A stretch of 64,000 bases of DNA, taken from assembly GCF_001426265.1 (NCBI RefSeq), contig NZ_LMDG01000012.1:1-64000 (forward strand). Reading direction: 5' to 3'. Position 1 is the first letter of the stretch. Every line of letters starts with the position of its first letter. The translations under genes were made by a program, and so were the position numbers. This document shows positions 44,007 to 55,138 of this stretch, in pieces. The notes under the pieces are model-generated. The model did no database searches, was not told the origin of the DNA, and saw only the letters and a program-made list of their open reading frames with translations. The stretch comes from Rhizobium sp. Root1220 (GTDB lineage Bacteria; Pseudomonadota; Alphaproteobacteria; Rhizobiales; Rhizobiaceae).

Positions 44007-44729
44007 ATGTCGTCAGAGCCTGTCTACAAACGCGTTCTACTCAAGGCTTCCGGCGAAGCCCTCATGGGCAGCCAGGGATTCGGAATTGATGTGGCGGTGG
44101 CAGACCGCATCGCGGCCGACATAGCCGAGGCGCGGCACATGGGCGTGGAAGTCGGGGTCGTCGTCGGCGGCGGCAACATCTTCCGCGGTGTCGCAGTCGC
44201 CTCCAAGGGCGGCGATCGCGTCACTGGCGACCACATGGGCATGCTGGCCACCGTGATCAACGCCTTGGCGCTGGCGACGTCGCTGCGCAAACTGAATATC
44301 GATACGGTCGTGCTATCGGCCATTGCCATGCCCGAAATCTGCGAAAGCTTTTCGCAGCGTGCCACGCTCTACCACTTGTCGCTGGGACGTGTCGTCATCT
44401 TCGCAGGCGGCACCGGCAACCCCTTCTTCACGACCGACTCGGCAGCAGCCCTGCGCGCGGCCGAAATGGGCGCAGAGGCGATCTTCAAGGGCACGCAGGT
44501 CGACGGCATCTATTCGGCCGACCCCAAGAAGGTACCGGACGCAACACGCTTCGACCGGTTGACGCACAAGGAAGTCCTCGACAAGGGACTTGCCGTCATG
44601 GATGTGGCGGCCGTCGCCCTGGCGCGTGAAAATTCCATTCCGATCATCGTCTTCTCGATCCACGAGAAGGGTGGTTTTGCTGAAATCCTACGAGGCGGTG
44701 GACTCAAGACCATCGTCTCCGATAATTGA
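44007..44729 (+). CDS. pyrH: uridylate (UMP) kinase
   Basis: A 240-residue enzyme of the amino-acid-kinase fold, phosphorylating UMP to UDP. Motifs: YKRVLLKASGEALMG, VGVVVGGGNIFRG, GDHMGMLATVINALAL, FAGGTGNPFFTTDSAA and QVDGIYSADPKKVP. ATG at 44007 (MSSEPVYKR) follows GAGGAGCCAAG; the longer frame to 43959 runs into the preceding stem-loop. It feeds UTP and UDP-sugars to the downstream envelope genes. Confidence 0.96.
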   Translation: MSSEPVYKRVLLKASGEALMGSQGFGIDVAVADRIAADIAEARHMGVEVGVVVGGGNIFRGVAVASKGGDRVTGDHMGMLATVINALALATSLRKLNIDTVVLSAIAMPEICESFSQRATLYHLSLGRVVIFAGGTGNPFFTTDSAAALRAAEMGAEAIFKGTQVDGIYSADPKKVPDATRFDRLTHKEVLDKGLAVMDVAAVALARENSIPIIVFSIHEKGGFAEILRGGGLKTIVSDN

Positions 44730-44780
44730 TTGAGTGGCGGCACCGTTTGCCGCAGCTTCTACCGAGACGGGAGCACTGAC

Positions 44781-45341
44781 ATGACTGAAGGCATCGACAT
44801 CAAGGAAATCAAGCGTCGCATGGATGGCGCCATTTCCTCTTTCAAGAGCGATATTGCATCGCTGCGCACCGGCCGCGCTTCGGCGAACATTCTCGACCCG
44901 ATCACGGTCGAGGCCTATGGCTCGCGGGTGCCGCTCAACCAGGTCGCCAACATCACCGTTCCGGAGCCGCGCATGCTGTCGGTTTCCGTCTGGGACAAGT
45001 CGATGGTATCTGCGACCGAGCGCGCGATTCGTGAATCGAGCCTTGGCCTCAACCCGATCATCGACGGTCAGAACCTTCGCATTCCGTTGCCGGAACTGAA
45101 CGAGGAACGCCGCAAGTCGCTCGTCAAGGTTGCGCATGACTACGCCGAAAAAAGCAAGGTTGCGATTCGGCACGTACGCCGCGACGGCATGGACGGCCTT
45201 AAGAAAGCCGAGAAAGACGGCGCAATTGGTCAGGACGTAAGCCGTGCGCAGTCAGATCGTGTGCAGAAGATGACTGACGAGACGATTTCCGAGATCGATC
45301 GCTTGCTTGGCGATAAGGAAAAGGAAATCATGCAGGTCTGA
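44781..45341 (+). CDS. frr: ribosome-recycling factor
   Basis: A 186-residue tRNA-mimic protein that, with EF-G, splits the post-termination ribosome. It shows [40 protein letters not shown] and [20 protein letters not shown], and has normal length. ATG at 44781 was chosen over 44730 since GGGAG lies 7-10 nt upstream and the family start [11 protein letters not shown] matches. It lies 31 bp before uppS. Confidence 0.96.
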   Translation: MTEGIDIKEIKRRMDGAISSFKSDIASLRTGRASANILDPITVEAYGSRVPLNQVANITVPEPRMLSVSVWDKSMVSATERAIRESSLGLNPIIDGQNLRIPLPELNEERRKSLVKVAHDYAEKSKVAIRHVRRDGMDGLKKAEKDGAIGQDVSRAQSDRVQKMTDETISEIDRLLGDKEKEIMQV

Positions 45342-45372
45342 GGCGCCTTGGGTGGGAAGAACCGGACGGGAA

Positions 45373-46113
45373 ATGTCGGAACGTTCATTTGTGACTGTAC
45401 CAGAACACGTTGCCATCATCATGGATGGCAACGGTCGATGGGCAAAGCAGCGTGGGTTGCCGCGCACGATGGGGCATCGCAAGGGCGTTGATGTCGTGCG
45501 CGAAACGGTGCGTGCGGCAGGCGACGTAGGGATCAAGTATCTTACGCTTTTTGCGTTCTCCTCGGAGAACTGGCGTCGGCCGGAAACAGAAGTTTCCGAT
45601 CTCCTCGGATTGTTGAAGGCTTTCATCCGTCGGGATCTCGCGGAGTTGCACCGTCAGAACGTCCGCGTGAAGGTTATCGGCGACCGCTACAGCCTGCGGA
45701 GCGATATTCTGGATCTTCTGGTCGATGCGGAAGAAACAACGCGCAACAATACCGCGCTGACGCTCGTTATTGCTTTCAACTACGGCTCTCGCGACGAGAT
45801 TGCTCGCGCCATGGTCACGCTTGCGGCGGATGTCGAGGCGGGGCGTCTGCGGGCGCAGGACATCACGCCGGCACTGATAAATGCGCGCCTTGATACGGCG
45901 GGAATTCCGGATCCAGATCTGATCATCCGCACGAGTGGTGAGGAACGCCTTTCCAACTTCCTTCTCTGGCAGGCGGCCTATTCCGAGTTCATATTCGTCC
46001 CGGAGTACTGGCCGGATTTCAGCCGGGAGCTTTTCTACTCGGCGCTGGAGACGTTCGCGTCGCGCGATCGCCGTTTTGGCGGCGTGGTGACGCAGGCGGC
46101 CGTGGGTACCTGA
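45373..46113 (+). CDS. uppS: isoprenyl transferase (undecaprenyl diphosphate synthase)
   Basis: A 246-residue cis-prenyltransferase making the C55 carrier for peptidoglycan and polysaccharides. The catalytic Asp18 is in [15 protein letters not shown], and [11 protein letters not shown] and [16 protein letters not shown] segments close the active site. ATG at 45373 fits the family start. Its stop overlaps the cdsA start (TGATG), so the two are translationally coupled. Confidence 0.95.
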   Translation: MSERSFVTVPEHVAIIMDGNGRWAKQRGLPRTMGHRKGVDVVRETVRAAGDVGIKYLTLFAFSSENWRRPETEVSDLLGLLKAFIRRDLAELHRQNVRVKVIGDRYSLRSDILDLLVDAEETTRNNTALTLVIAFNYGSRDEIARAMVTLAADVEAGRLRAQDITPALINARLDTAGIPDPDLIIRTSGEERLSNFLLWQAAYSEFIFVPEYWPDFSRELFYSALETFASRDRRFGGVVTQAAVGT

Positions 46114-46946
46114 TGCAGCAGGAATTGAAGCTTCGTATCGTTTCCGGGCTTTTCCTTGCCACAATCGTCCTCGCTGCCACGTGGTATGGAGGCCTCGCGT
46201 TCAGCCTCTTGTCGGCGCTGATCGGGATGTTGATCTACTATGAATGGTCGACGATCACCCGGCTGCACACAGAACAACCCGTCGCGAACATCGTCGGTTG
46301 GGTCGGGCAAGTGCTTATCGCCGTAGCGGTTATTGCCGGATTACCGAACTATGCTCTTCTGCTGCTCGCGGTCTTCTTCCTGATCGCGCTCGGTTTCGTG
46401 TTCATCGCCGGCGTTTCCCGATGGTTTCCTGCCGGCATGATCTATGCGGGACTGACGGGTATCGCTCTCGCTGGCATCCGCGGTGCCGATGGCATGGGCC
46501 TGTATGCCATGCTCTTTCTGTTCGCGGTGGTGTGGGCAACGGATATTCTTGCCTATTTCGTGGGTCGGGCCATTGGCGGCGCTAAACTCGCGCCGAAGAT
46601 ATCGCCGGGCAAGACATGGTCGGGTGCGATAGGCGGGGCGATGTCGGCTGTCGTCGCCGGAAGCCTTGTCGCCCATTTCCTGGTGCCTGGTAGTGGCGGC
46701 CTGGCGGCGGTGACCGCATTTATCCTGTCGGCATGCAGCCAGGCGGGCGATCTTTTCGAATCCTTCATCAAGCGTCGTTTTGGCGTGAAGGATTCGAGCC
46801 ATCTCATCCCGGGACACGGCGGCGTCATGGACCGTGTCGACGGGCTCATTTTTGCCTGCTTTGCGGCGTTCTTGCTAGCTGGACTTTTTTCGCTGATAAA
46901 GAGCGGTGAGATGACGTCGCTCGGCGCAGCCCTATTCGGCGTTTGA
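46113..46946 (+). CDS. cdsA: phosphatidate cytidylyltransferase
   Basis: A 277-residue inner-membrane enzyme that makes CDP-diacylglycerol from phosphatidate and CTP. It has about eight membrane segments and the family signature near the C-terminus, SFIKRRFGVKDSSHLIPGHGGVMDRVDG, of which KDSSHLIPGHGG is the conserved core. It is coupled to uppS and followed by rseP after 28 bp. Confidence 0.95.
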   Translation: MQQELKLRIVSGLFLATIVLAATWYGGLAFSLLSALIGMLIYYEWSTITRLHTEQPVANIVGWVGQVLIAVAVIAGLPNYALLLLAVFFLIALGFVFIAGVSRWFPAGMIYAGLTGIALAGIRGADGMGLYAMLFLFAVVWATDILAYFVGRAIGGAKLAPKISPGKTWSGAIGGAMSAVVAGSLVAHFLVPGSGGLAAVTAFILSACSQAGDLFESFIKRRFGVKDSSHLIPGHGGVMDRVDGLIFACFAAFLLAGLFSLIKSGEMTSLGAALFGV

Positions 46947-46974
46947 TGTCTGCAATGGCTGGCGGAAAGATTTG

Positions 46975-48108
46975 ATGGCAGGCTTGACCGGAATATTCGC
47001 GTTCCTGACGGGATATATTGTTCCCTTCGTTCTCGTGCTCTCCCTCCTCGTCTTCGTGCACGAGATGGGACACTACCTCGTCGGGCGCTGGAGCGGTATC
47101 CGGATATTGGCGTTTTCCGTTGGCTTTGGGCCTGAGATTCTCGGTTTCACGGACAAGCATGGAACCCGCTGGAAGATTTCCCTCATTCCACTCGGCGGCT
47201 ACGTGCGATTCTTCGGGGACGAGGACGCTTCAAGCAAGCCGGATGTGGGTGGACTTGCAGTCATGTCCGATGAAGATCGGGCCCGGTCCTTTGCCGGAGC
47301 GAAACTCTGGAAGCGCGCCGCAACGGTAGCCGCCGGCCCAATTGCAAATTTCATCCTCGCCATAGCCATTTTTGCCGTTCTATTCTCGATATACGGTCGA
47401 TCCGTTGCCGATCCCGTCGTCGCCGAAGTTAAGCCGGGAAGCGCTGCTGCCGAAGCGGGGATTGTCCCAGGCGATCTGCTGGTCGCCATCGACGGTAGCA
47501 AAGTCGAGACCTTCGACGATGTCCGTCGTTATGTCAGCATCCGACCAGAACAGAAAATGATCATAACGATCGAGCACAACGGCGAGAAACGCGACGTTCC
47601 GATCGTTCCCGTGCGCACCGATATGACGGACCAGTTCGGCAACAAAATCGAAATCGGCCTGATCGGCATTGTCACCAACCAGGAAGTTGGTCATTTCCGC
47701 ATACAGACCTATTCGCCGCTCGGCGCCCTCAAAGAGGGAACCGTTCAGACCTGGCATATTGTCACAGGCACCTTCAAGTACATCGGAAACCTGATCTCCG
47801 GCTACATGAAACCCGACCAGCTGGGTGGACCGATCCGGGTCGCGCAAGCTTCTGGCCAGATGGCAACACTCGGCGTTGCAGCTTTGCTTCAGCTTGCAGC
47901 CGTCTTGTCGGTTTCCATCGGATTACTGAACCTGATGCCGGTTCCGGTACTTGATGGTGGGCACCTGATGTTCTATGCGATTGAGGCGGTGAGGGGAAAA
48001 CCGTTGGGGTCGTCGGCGCAGGAGGTTGCATTTCGCATTGGCCTGGCGATGGTTCTGAGTTTGATGGTTTTCGCCACGTGGAATGACATAAGTGCTCTTA
48101 TCGGCTGA
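46975..48108 (+). CDS. rseP: RIP-type site-2 zinc metalloprotease
   Basis: A 377-residue inner-membrane protease. The zinc site HEMGH (H29, E30, H33) lies in the first membrane segment, and the second motif, NLMPVPVLDGGHL, in the third. One PDZ domain (about 125-205: VVAEVKPGSAAAEAGIVPGD) lies in the periplasm. The family cuts anti-sigma factors and remnant signal peptides. ATG at 46975 was preferred over an in-frame TTG 3 bp upstream. It is followed by bamA after 195 bp. Confidence 0.94.
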   Translation: MAGLTGIFAFLTGYIVPFVLVLSLLVFVHEMGHYLVGRWSGIRILAFSVGFGPEILGFTDKHGTRWKISLIPLGGYVRFFGDEDASSKPDVGGLAVMSDEDRARSFAGAKLWKRAATVAAGPIANFILAIAIFAVLFSIYGRSVADPVVAEVKPGSAAAEAGIVPGDLLVAIDGSKVETFDDVRRYVSIRPEQKMIITIEHNGEKRDVPIVPVRTDMTDQFGNKIEIGLIGIVTNQEVGHFRIQTYSPLGALKEGTVQTWHIVTGTFKYIGNLISGYMKPDQLGGPIRVAQASGQMATLGVAALLQLAAVLSVSIGLLNLMPVPVLDGGHLMFYAIEAVRGKPLGSSAQEVAFRIGLAMVLSLMVFATWNDISALIG

Positions 48109-48145
48109 TCGCAGGACGAGGGAAAATTACCATTTATTTACGATG

Positions 48146-48183
48146 TTTCAAAGCTGTAGTGGCGAATGCGTCACGCTTTGAAA
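48146..48183. promoter_or_regulatory. inverted repeat upstream of bamA
   Basis: TTTCAAAGC (48146-48154) pairs with GCTTTGAAA (48175-48183), with an inner GTG/CAC. It is 37 bp after the rseP stop and 120 bp before bamA. It has no T-run. It could be an operator of bamA or a stabilising 3' stem. Confidence 0.45.
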
Positions 48184-48303
48184 TGAAGTAAACAGAAATT
48201 AACGCGCTCCCTTGCTTGTATATCAAAAGCGGGTAAAACGACACACGTGACTGGAATCGGGGGACGCCTGGAGCCGGGGACGAGAAAAAAGGTAATGGGT
48301 GAA

Positions 48304-50658
48304 ATGAAGGCTGGTTCAAGATTTTTGAACGCAGTATCGGCGGTTGCGCTGTCTGCAGGTATTGTTGCTTCGGGGGCAGGTGCAACGTTTTTTGTCTCGG
48401 CTACAGCAGCTGAGGCTGCGGTTATCCAGCGTATCGATGTGCGTGGTGCAAGCCGTGTTGGTGCCGAAGCTGTGCGTTCCAACCTCACGATCGAGCCCGG
48501 CCAGAGCTTTTCGAACACTGATATCGATGACTCGGTGAAGCAGCTTTACGACACCGGCTACTTCTCGGACGTCAAGATCGCTGTGTCCGGCGGCACCCTT
48601 GTGGTGACCGTCCAGGAAGCGCAGCTCGTCAATCAGGTGGTCTTCAACGGCAACCGCAAGGTCAAGGACGACAAGCTGGCTGCGGTCGTCAAGACGCGTG
48701 CAGCTGGTCCCTACAACGAGGCGCAGATCCAGGCTGATATTCAGTCGATCAAGGAAGCCTATGCCGCTACGGGTCGTAGCGAAGTCGAGGTGACGACGCA
48801 GGTCGTGCCGCTCGGCGAAGGGCGCGTCAATCTGGCGTTTGTCATCAATGAAGGTGATCGCACCAAGATCGCCTCAATCAATTTCGTCGGCAACAATGCC
48901 TACAGCTCCGGTCGTCTTTCTTCCGTTATCAACACGAAACGCACGAACTTTCTGTCGTTCCTGACCCGCAAGGATGTCTACAACGAAGACAAGCTCCACG
49001 GGGATGAGGAAGCGCTTCGCCAGTTCTACTACAACCGTGGCTATGCCGACTTCCGCATCATATCGTCCGACGCGGCTTTCGATGAGGCGACGAACAAGTA
49101 CACACTGACCTTCAATATCGAAGAAGGTCCGCGATACGATTTCGGTGCGGTTTCGGTTCAGTCGACCGTTCCCGGCGTTGATGCTGCGCAGCTCCAGGGG
49201 CTAGTTCGCACGCGTGAAGGTCAGGTCTATAGCGCCAGCCAAGTCCAAAAGTCGCTGGAAGCAATTTCCGATCAGGTCGCTTCGGCCGGCTATCCATTCG
49301 CCCGCGTGACGCCGCGCGGCAACCGTGATCTGGGCAACAACACGATCGGTATCGAATATCTGGTCGATCAGGGTGAGCGCGCATACGTGGAGCGCATCGA
49401 AATCCGTGGCAACAGCCGTACGCGTGACTTCGTCATCCGCCGCGAGTTCGACATGAGTGAAGGCGATGCCTTCAATCAGCAGATGATCACGCGCGCCAAG
49501 CGCCGTCTGGAAGCCCTCGGTTACTTTTCGTCGGTGAATATCACAACACAGCCAGGCAGTTCGCCGGACCGCGTTGTTGTTGTCGTCGATGTTCAGGATC
49601 AGTCAACGGGTTCGTTCGGTATCGGCGCAGGTTATGCAGCTGGAGGCGACGGCCTGCTGCTCGAAGCCTCGATCGAAGAAAAGAACTTCCTCGGACGCGG
49701 TCAGTACATCAAGGTTTCGGCAGGCGGTGGCGAAGAAGGCTCACGCACCTTGGGCTTGAACTTCACCGAACCGTATTTCCTCGGATACCGTCTGGCTGTT
49801 GGCTTCGACATCAACCACAGCGAAACATCGTCGACCAGCGCCGACTACGAGTATGAGGAAACCAGCGCGGTCCTGCGCGCAACGGCACCGATCACCGAAG
49901 ATCTGGCCACCACGTTCCGCTACAACTACAAGCAGATGAAGTACGATCCATCTGGTTCGTTGAGTGATCTCTCTTCACCCTATCAGAACCTTGTAGAAAA
50001 CAGCCCATGGGTGAAGTCGTCGGTGTCGCAGACGCTGACTTACAACACGCTGGACGATATGACACTGCCGCGCGAAGGTATCTATGCCTCTGCCACGCAG
50101 GAAGTCGCCGGCATTGGCGGCGACTCGCAATTCTACAAGCTTTACGGCAAGGCTCGCTACTATCACCTGCTCGCTGACGATGCCGATATCATTGGTTCGG
50201 TTAGCGGATCGGCTGGCTACGTCATCGGATTCAACAAGGATCTGAATGTCTTTGACCAGTTCACGCTGACGAATGGCGATATTCGCGGCTTTGAGAACAG
50301 GGGTATCGGCCCTCGCGTCGGTGGTGGTCCGGACAATTCGCTCGGCGGTACCACTTACTTCACGGTTTCAGCCGAGGCAACGTTCCCATTGCCGGCATTC
50401 CCGCGTGACTTCGGTCTCCGTGGCGCGGTCTTCGCGGACGCCGGTACGCTGTTTGGCAACAAGGTTCCTGTGAATGTGAACGGCGTTACCGGCGAATTTG
50501 TCGAAGGCGACGATGCAACGCTGCGTGCTTCGGTCGGTCTTGGCCTCATCTGGGCCTCTCCGTTCGGTACCCTGCGTGTTGACTATGCCTTCCCAGTCGT
50601 CAAGGAAGACTTTGACCAGACACAACACTTCAAGTTTGGCATAAACAACCAATTCTGA
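48304..50658 (+). CDS. bamA: outer-membrane protein assembly factor BamA
   Basis: A 784-residue Omp85 protein that folds beta-barrels into the outer membrane. A signal peptide ([18 protein letters not shown]) precedes five POTRA domains, from about residue 45 ([20 protein letters not shown]) to about 430. A C-terminal 16-strand barrel follows, ending in Phe (FKFGINNQF), the usual outer-membrane signal. ATG at 48304 (MKAGSRF) was taken as start, though ATG at 48295 is possible. lpxD follows closely, as in many Gram-negatives. Confidence 0.95.
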   Translation: MKAGSRFLNAVSAVALSAGIVASGAGATFFVSATAAEAAVIQRIDVRGASRVGAEAVRSNLTIEPGQSFSNTDIDDSVKQLYDTGYFSDVKIAVSGGTLVVTVQEAQLVNQVVFNGNRKVKDDKLAAVVKTRAAGPYNEAQIQADIQSIKEAYAATGRSEVEVTTQVVPLGEGRVNLAFVINEGDRTKIASINFVGNNAYSSGRLSSVINTKRTNFLSFLTRKDVYNEDKLHGDEEALRQFYYNRGYADFRIISSDAAFDEATNKYTLTFNIEEGPRYDFGAVSVQSTVPGVDAAQLQGLVRTREGQVYSASQVQKSLEAISDQVASAGYPFARVTPRGNRDLGNNTIGIEYLVDQGERAYVERIEIRGNSRTRDFVIRREFDMSEGDAFNQQMITRAKRRLEALGYFSSVNITTQPGSSPDRVVVVVDVQDQSTGSFGIGAGYAAGGDGLLLEASIEEKNFLGRGQYIKVSAGGGEEGSRTLGLNFTEPYFLGYRLAVGFDINHSETSSTSADYEYEETSAVLRATAPITEDLATTFRYNYKQMKYDPSGSLSDLSSPYQNLVENSPWVKSSVSQTLTYNTLDDMTLPREGIYASATQEVAGIGGDSQFYKLYGKARYYHLLADDADIIGSVSGSAGYVIGFNKDLNVFDQFTLTNGDIRGFENRGIGPRVGGGPDNSLGGTTYFTVSAEATFPLPAFPRDFGLRGAVFADAGTLFGNKVPVNVNGVTGEFVEGDDATLRASVGLGLIWASPFGTLRVDYAFPVVKEDFDQTQHFKFGINNQF

Positions 50659-50708
50659 TATCGGCAGTCCGGAACCGTAAAACCGAATTCCGTTCTGGAG
50701 GTTTGCCG

Positions 50709-51770
50709 ATGGAGCAAAGCAATTTTTTTCTGCCCCATGATGGCGTGAAACTCTCCGAATTGGCGCAATATCTTGGGGCAGAGCTTCCCGACCCCAATGA
50801 TGCGGATGTTGTCATACGCTCGGTGTCTCCCGTTAGTAGGGCGAAGCGGGGGGATTTGTGCTACGTCATGTCAAAGAAGAGCAAGGACGAACTCGCCACC
50901 TGCGAGGCGTCGGCCGTGCTCTGTAGTGTCGGGCTGCGGTCTATTGTGCCCGCGCATCTGGCTGTTATCGTCAGCAAGAATCCTCATGCGGCTTTCGCCC
51001 AGGCGGGCGGCTTTCTTTACCCGAAGGCATTGCGACCACTCGCCACGTTTTCCGGGGTTTACGGGATATCTGATCGTGCCGCGGTCGATGCGAGCGCCCG
51101 GTTGGAGCGCAATGTCACGGTCGAACCTTTGGCTGTCGTCGGCGCTCACGCCGAAATCGGCGAGGGCACATGCATCGGCGCCGGAGCGGTCATCGGACCT
51201 GGCGTCAAGATCGGTCGCAATTGCTCGATAGCAGCGGGGGCGAGCGTGTTGTGCGCGCTGGTCGGCAATGGCGTGATCATTCACAACGGCGCGCGGATTG
51301 GCCAGGATGGTTTTGGCTATGCACCTGGCCCCCGCGGCATGATCAAGATCGTCCAGATTGGCCGTGTCATCATCCAGGACAATGTGGAGATCGGCGCCAA
51401 TACAACGATTGATCGAGGTGCGATGGACGATACCGTGGTCGGCGAGGGCACAAAGATCGATAATCAGGTGCAGATCGGGCACAATGTCCGCATTGGACGG
51501 CATTGCGCAATTGTCTCGCAGGTTGGCATCGCGGGTAGCACGGTGGTGGGTGATGGCGTGCAGATCGGCGGGCAGGCAGGGTTGAACGGCCATATCAAGA
51601 TCGGTGACGGCGTTCAGATTGCGGCCAAGAGTGGCGTGATCGGCGACATACCTGCCGGCGAACGCTATGGTGGCGTTCCGGCACGTCCGATCAACGATTT
51701 TTTACGCGAAGCGGCGGCGATCATGACGCGAGCTGCAGGCGGCAAGAAAACGGGAGAAAAGAATGACTGA
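50709..51770 (+). CDS. lpxD: UDP-3-O-(3-hydroxyacyl)glucosamine N-acyltransferase
   Basis: A 353-residue acyl-ACP-dependent enzyme, the third step of lipid A synthesis. The N-terminal uridine-binding domain spans about 1-110. A left-handed beta-helix of hexapeptide repeats follows, with the catalytic His in [18 protein letters not shown] at 50709 has GGAGG 8 nt upstream; an in-frame TTG lies at 50703. Its end overlaps fabZ by 8 nt. Confidence 0.95.
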   Translation: MEQSNFFLPHDGVKLSELAQYLGAELPDPNDADVVIRSVSPVSRAKRGDLCYVMSKKSKDELATCEASAVLCSVGLRSIVPAHLAVIVSKNPHAAFAQAGGFLYPKALRPLATFSGVYGISDRAAVDASARLERNVTVEPLAVVGAHAEIGEGTCIGAGAVIGPGVKIGRNCSIAAGASVLCALVGNGVIIHNGARIGQDGFGYAPGPRGMIKIVQIGRVIIQDNVEIGANTTIDRGAMDDTVVGEGTKIDNQVQIGHNVRIGRHCAIVSQVGIAGSTVVGDGVQIGGQAGLNGHIKIGDGVQIAAKSGVIGDIPAGERYGGVPARPINDFLREAAAIMTRAAGGKKTGEKND

Positions 51771-52230
51771 GGAAGTCAAGAAGTCGCTCTCTTCGGCGGA
51801 CATCAAGGAAATCATGAAGCTGCTGCCCCATCGTTATCCGTTCCTGCTGGTTGACAGGATCGTCGAGATCGATGGCGACGAGTCTGCGATCGGAATCAAG
51901 AATGTCACGGCAAACGAGCCGCATTTCACCGGGCATTTCCCAGAAGCGCCCATCATGCCTGGCGTCCTTCTCGTAGAAGGCATGGCTCAGACCGCCGGTG
52001 CGATCTGTGCCAAGAAGCAAGGCGAAACCGGCAATCTGGTATACTTCATGACCATCGACAACGCGCGTTTCCGCAAGCCCGTGGTTCCCGGCGACCGCGT
52101 CGAATATCATGTGAAGAAACAGAAACAGCGCGGCAGTATCTGGAAATTCCATTGCGACGCCAAGGTTGACGGTGCGCTTGTCGCCGAAGCGGATATCGGT
52201 GCGATGATCGTTCGCAAGGATCAGGTATGA
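51763..52230 (+). CDS. fabZ: 3-hydroxyacyl-ACP dehydratase FabZ
   Basis: A 155-residue hot-dog-fold enzyme dehydrating 3-hydroxyacyl-ACP in fatty-acid elongation. Motifs: [18 protein letters not shown], and the catalytic His and Glu in [20 protein letters not shown]. It overlaps lpxD and lpxA, so all three are coupled. The location lets the cell balance hydroxyacyl-ACP use between lipid A and phospholipids. Confidence 0.96.
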   Translation: MTEEVKKSLSSADIKEIMKLLPHRYPFLLVDRIVEIDGDESAIGIKNVTANEPHFTGHFPEAPIMPGVLLVEGMAQTAGAICAKKQGETGNLVYFMTIDNARFRKPVVPGDRVEYHVKKQKQRGSIWKFHCDAKVDGALVAEADIGAMIVRKDQV

Positions 52231-53045
52231 GTGTGATTGCAGCGAGTGCCAGCATTCACGCCATGGCGGTCGTCGAGGACGGCGCTGTTGTTGGCGAGAA
52301 TGTGAAAATTGGGCCGTTTTGCCATGTCGGCGCGAACGTTGTGCTTGGGAATGGCGTCGAGTTGCTGGCGCATGCGGTTGTGACAGGCAGGACGACGATC
52401 GGCAAGGGAACCCGGATTTTTCCTATGGCGGTGATCGGCGGAGATCCCCAGAGCGTTCATCACGGTGGCGAGGAGACGACGCTCTCGGTCGGGGACAATT
52501 GCACCATCCGTGAGGGCGTGACGATGAACACCGGCACTTCCGACTTCGGCGGCAAGACTGTCGTCGGTGACAACAATCTTTTCCTCGCAAATTCGCATGT
52601 CGCCCATGATTGCCGCGTCGGCAACCATGTCATCATGTCCAACAACGTAATGCTGGCTGGCCACGTGACGGTTGAAGACCGCGTAATTCTTGGCGGCGGA
52701 TGTGCTGTCCACCAGTTCACCCGGATCGGACGGCAGGCTTTTGTCGGTGGCCTTTCAGCCGTCAGCTACGACCTGATCCCCTATGGGATGCTGAATGGCA
52801 ACCCCGGCCTGCTCGGCGGCCTCAATGTTGTTGGCATGACGCGGGCGGGCGTTGATCGAGCAACGATCCATACCGTTCGCCGGGCCTACAAGGCGATCTT
52901 CGAGGGCACCGGCTCGATTCGCGATAACGCTGCAGCGATCCGCGAGGAATATCTCGGTTGCGAACCTGTGATGCAGATCCTCGACTTTATAGCTGCCGAA
53001 AGTGATCGTGCCCTTTCCTCGCCGACCAGGGGACAGAAAGGCTGA
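52227..53045 (+). CDS. lpxA: UDP-N-acetylglucosamine acyltransferase
   Basis: A 272-residue beta-helix enzyme, the first step of lipid A synthesis. Hexapeptide repeats run from the start ([20 protein letters not shown]), with catalytic His in the segment [11 protein letters not shown]. The C-terminal helical domain ([21 protein letters not shown]) is standard. It overlaps fabZ by 4 nt (ATGA). Confidence 0.96.
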   Translation: MSVIAASASIHAMAVVEDGAVVGENVKIGPFCHVGANVVLGNGVELLAHAVVTGRTTIGKGTRIFPMAVIGGDPQSVHHGGEETTLSVGDNCTIREGVTMNTGTSDFGGKTVVGDNNLFLANSHVAHDCRVGNHVIMSNNVMLAGHVTVEDRVILGGGCAVHQFTRIGRQAFVGGLSAVSYDLIPYGMLNGNPGLLGGLNVVGMTRAGVDRATIHTVRRAYKAIFEGTGSIRDNAAAIREEYLGCEPVMQILDFIAAESDRALSSPTRGQKG

Positions 53046-53048
53046 GAT

Positions 53049-53933
53049 TTGTCTCTCCCCGGTGACGCGGCCAAGGGCCGGCTGGCAATCATTGCTGGAA
53101 GCGGATTCCTGCCGTCCCATGTCGCCGAGGCTGCGCGTGAGGCTGGGGAGAACCCGTTCGTGATCGCGCTCAAGGACGAGGCGGATCGCTCCTGGGAAGG
53201 TTTCGATCATGCCGTAATTGGTGTTGGCGATCTCGCGGCCCTCAGCCGCGTGCTCGAGCGCAACGGTATCGACCGGGTCGTGATGTCCGGAGGCGTGCGC
53301 CGTCGGCCCGAGTGGCGGGAAGTCCGCCCCACGCTCCGAACGTTGATGAAGCTGCCCGCGACTGTCCGCACCTTGTTGGCCGGCGGCGACGACGCGGTGC
53401 TTCGCATGGTCATCAGCTTGATCGAGCAGGACGGTCGTCGCGTTGTCGGAGCCCAGGAGATCGCGCCAGACCTGCTTGCGTCCGTTGGGCCGCTTGGTGT
53501 CGTCGGGCTCACCGCGGACGATCACAAGGACGTGGCAAGGGCGGCAGACGCAGCCGATGCTCTTGGTCGGCTTGACGTCGGTCAGGGCGCCGTCTCGGTC
53601 GGTGGCCGCATCGTTGCGCTCGAAGGCGTGGAGGGTACCGACAGCATGCTGGAGAGAGTGGCTCATCTCAGAGCTGGCGGTCGGATTTCGACGCGCCGCC
53701 GCGGCGTTCTCGTCAAGCTTTGCAAGCCGCAGCAGGATATCCGGGCCGATTTGCCGTCGATCGGCGTTTCCACCGTGACGAACGCTCACGCGGCCGGTCT
53801 CGCGGGCGTTGCAGTCGAAGCCGGTCGTGCACTGATCCTGGATCGCAACGCTGTCATCAAGGCCGCGGACGAAGCCGGTATCTTCGTCTGTGGGTTGGAT
53901 CGCGGATTGCCATCCTGGGGGCTTCGTGCATGA
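53049..53933 (+). CDS. lpxI: UDP-2,3-diacylglucosamine pyrophosphatase LpxI
   Basis: A 294-residue enzyme of the DUF1009/LpxI family, hydrolysing UDP-2,3-diacylglucosamine to lipid X and UMP. It is the alphaproteobacterial counterpart of LpxH. It shows LAIIAGSGFLPSHVAEAARE, RVVMSGGVRRRPEW and the conserved Asp region ADDHKDVARAADAAD. The start is a TTG at 53049, 3 bp after the lpxA stop, with no better codon. Its stop overlaps the lpxB start (ATGA). Confidence 0.93.
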   Translation: MSLPGDAAKGRLAIIAGSGFLPSHVAEAAREAGENPFVIALKDEADRSWEGFDHAVIGVGDLAALSRVLERNGIDRVVMSGGVRRRPEWREVRPTLRTLMKLPATVRTLLAGGDDAVLRMVISLIEQDGRRVVGAQEIAPDLLASVGPLGVVGLTADDHKDVARAADAADALGRLDVGQGAVSVGGRIVALEGVEGTDSMLERVAHLRAGGRISTRRRGVLVKLCKPQQDIRADLPSIGVSTVTNAHAAGLAGVAVEAGRALILDRNAVIKAADEAGIFVCGLDRGLPSWGLRA

Positions 53934-55108
53934 ACGAGCGTGCGCTGAAGGTTGCGATTATTGCGGGCGAGGTGTCGGGCGATCTGCTCGCCGGCGATCT
54001 TGTCGCCGCCTTGAAAAAAAACGATGGAGCCGTTGAACTCGTCGGGGTCGGCGGCGAGGCGCTGCAGGCACAAGGCCTGAATTCGCTTTTTGATTTTTCT
54101 GAATTGTCGATCATGGGCATCACCCAGGTTCTCGCCAAATTGCCCAGACTGGCCAGGCTCATCGGGCAGACGGCTGCGGCCGTCATTGCCGCGAAGCCTG
54201 ATGTGCTGATCATTGTCGATAGTCCTGATTTCACGCACCGCGTCGCCAAGCGCGTTCGCGCAGCTCTGCCCGATCTTCCGATCGTTAATTACGTCTGTCC
54301 CAGCGTCTGGGCATGGAAAGAGTATCGCGCCGAGCGCATGCTGGGCTATGTCGACCACGTGCTCGCAGTGCTCCCCTTCGAACCGGAAGTGATGCGCACC
54401 CTTGGAGGCCCTCCGACCACATATGTCGGTCACCGGCTGACGGCTGATCCGGCGATATTGGAAGCACGCCGCGCGCGCGCGCGGTCAGGGCTGCCAGCCG
54501 GCGATGACCCAAGAACGATCATGCTATTGCCCGGTTCGAGGGCGTCGGAGATCACAAAACTCCTGCCATATTTTGGCGACGCGGTTGCTGAGCTGAGCCA
54601 GCGCAACAGAGCGATGCGCTTCGTCCTGCCGACTGTGGCGCACAGGGAGGCTCTGGTGCGCGACCTGGTCAAGGACTGGGCGCTTAAGCCGGATATCGTG
54701 ACCGGCCCGGAGGCGAAGTTGAAAGCATTTGTCGATGCCGACGCCGCGATGGCCGCGTCCGGCACCGTGATCCTTGAACTGGCGCTGGCCGGCGTTCCGA
54801 CCGTGTCTGCCTACAAGACCGACTGGATCATCAAGTTGATGACCGGCAAGATCAAGGTGTGGACGGCTGCAATTCCGAATCTGATCGCCGACTACGCCGT
54901 GATACCAGAATATATCAATGAGGTCGTCCGCGGCGGAAGCTTCGTCCGTTGGATGGAGAAGCTCTCAACCGACACGCTTCAGAGGCAGGCAATGATGGAA
55001 GGCTTCGATCTTGTGTGGCAGCGGATGCAGACGGAAAGGCCGCCGGGCGAGCATGCGGCCCAGGTCATTCTCGACGTGCTCCAAAAGAAAAAGCCCGGTC
55101 ATTCCTGA
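53930..55108 (+). CDS. lpxB: lipid-A-disaccharide synthase
   Basis: A 392-residue family 19 glycosyltransferase that joins lipid X and UDP-2,3-diacylglucosamine. It is recognised by VAIIAGEVSGDLLAGDLV, VDSPDFTHRVAKRVR, VCPSVWAWKEYRAERM, and LLPGSRASEITKLLPYF. ATG at 53930 overlaps the lpxI stop; the longer frame to 53720 is antisense-like. The TGA stop lies inside the right arm of the terminator. It is the last gene of the lpx run. Confidence 0.95.
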   Translation: MNERALKVAIIAGEVSGDLLAGDLVAALKKNDGAVELVGVGGEALQAQGLNSLFDFSELSIMGITQVLAKLPRLARLIGQTAAAVIAAKPDVLIIVDSPDFTHRVAKRVRAALPDLPIVNYVCPSVWAWKEYRAERMLGYVDHVLAVLPFEPEVMRTLGGPPTTYVGHRLTADPAILEARRARARSGLPAGDDPRTIMLLPGSRASEITKLLPYFGDAVAELSQRNRAMRFVLPTVAHREALVRDLVKDWALKPDIVTGPEAKLKAFVDADAAMAASGTVILELALAGVPTVSAYKTDWIIKLMTGKIKVWTAAIPNLIADYAVIPEYINEVVRGGSFVRWMEKLSTDTLQRQAMMEGFDLVWQRMQTERPPGEHAAQVILDVLQKKKPGHS

Positions 55109-55119
55109 CCGGGCTTTTT
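55088..55119. terminator. bidirectional terminator lpxB/gltA
   Basis: AAAAAGCCCGGTCA (55088-55101) pairs perfectly with TGACCGGGCTTTTT (55106-55119). The T-run on the plus strand serves lpxB. The A-run on the left is a T-run for the minus strand and serves gltA, whose stop is at 55139. Confidence 0.95.
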
Positions 55120-55138
55120 GCTTGTTCGATAGCACCGA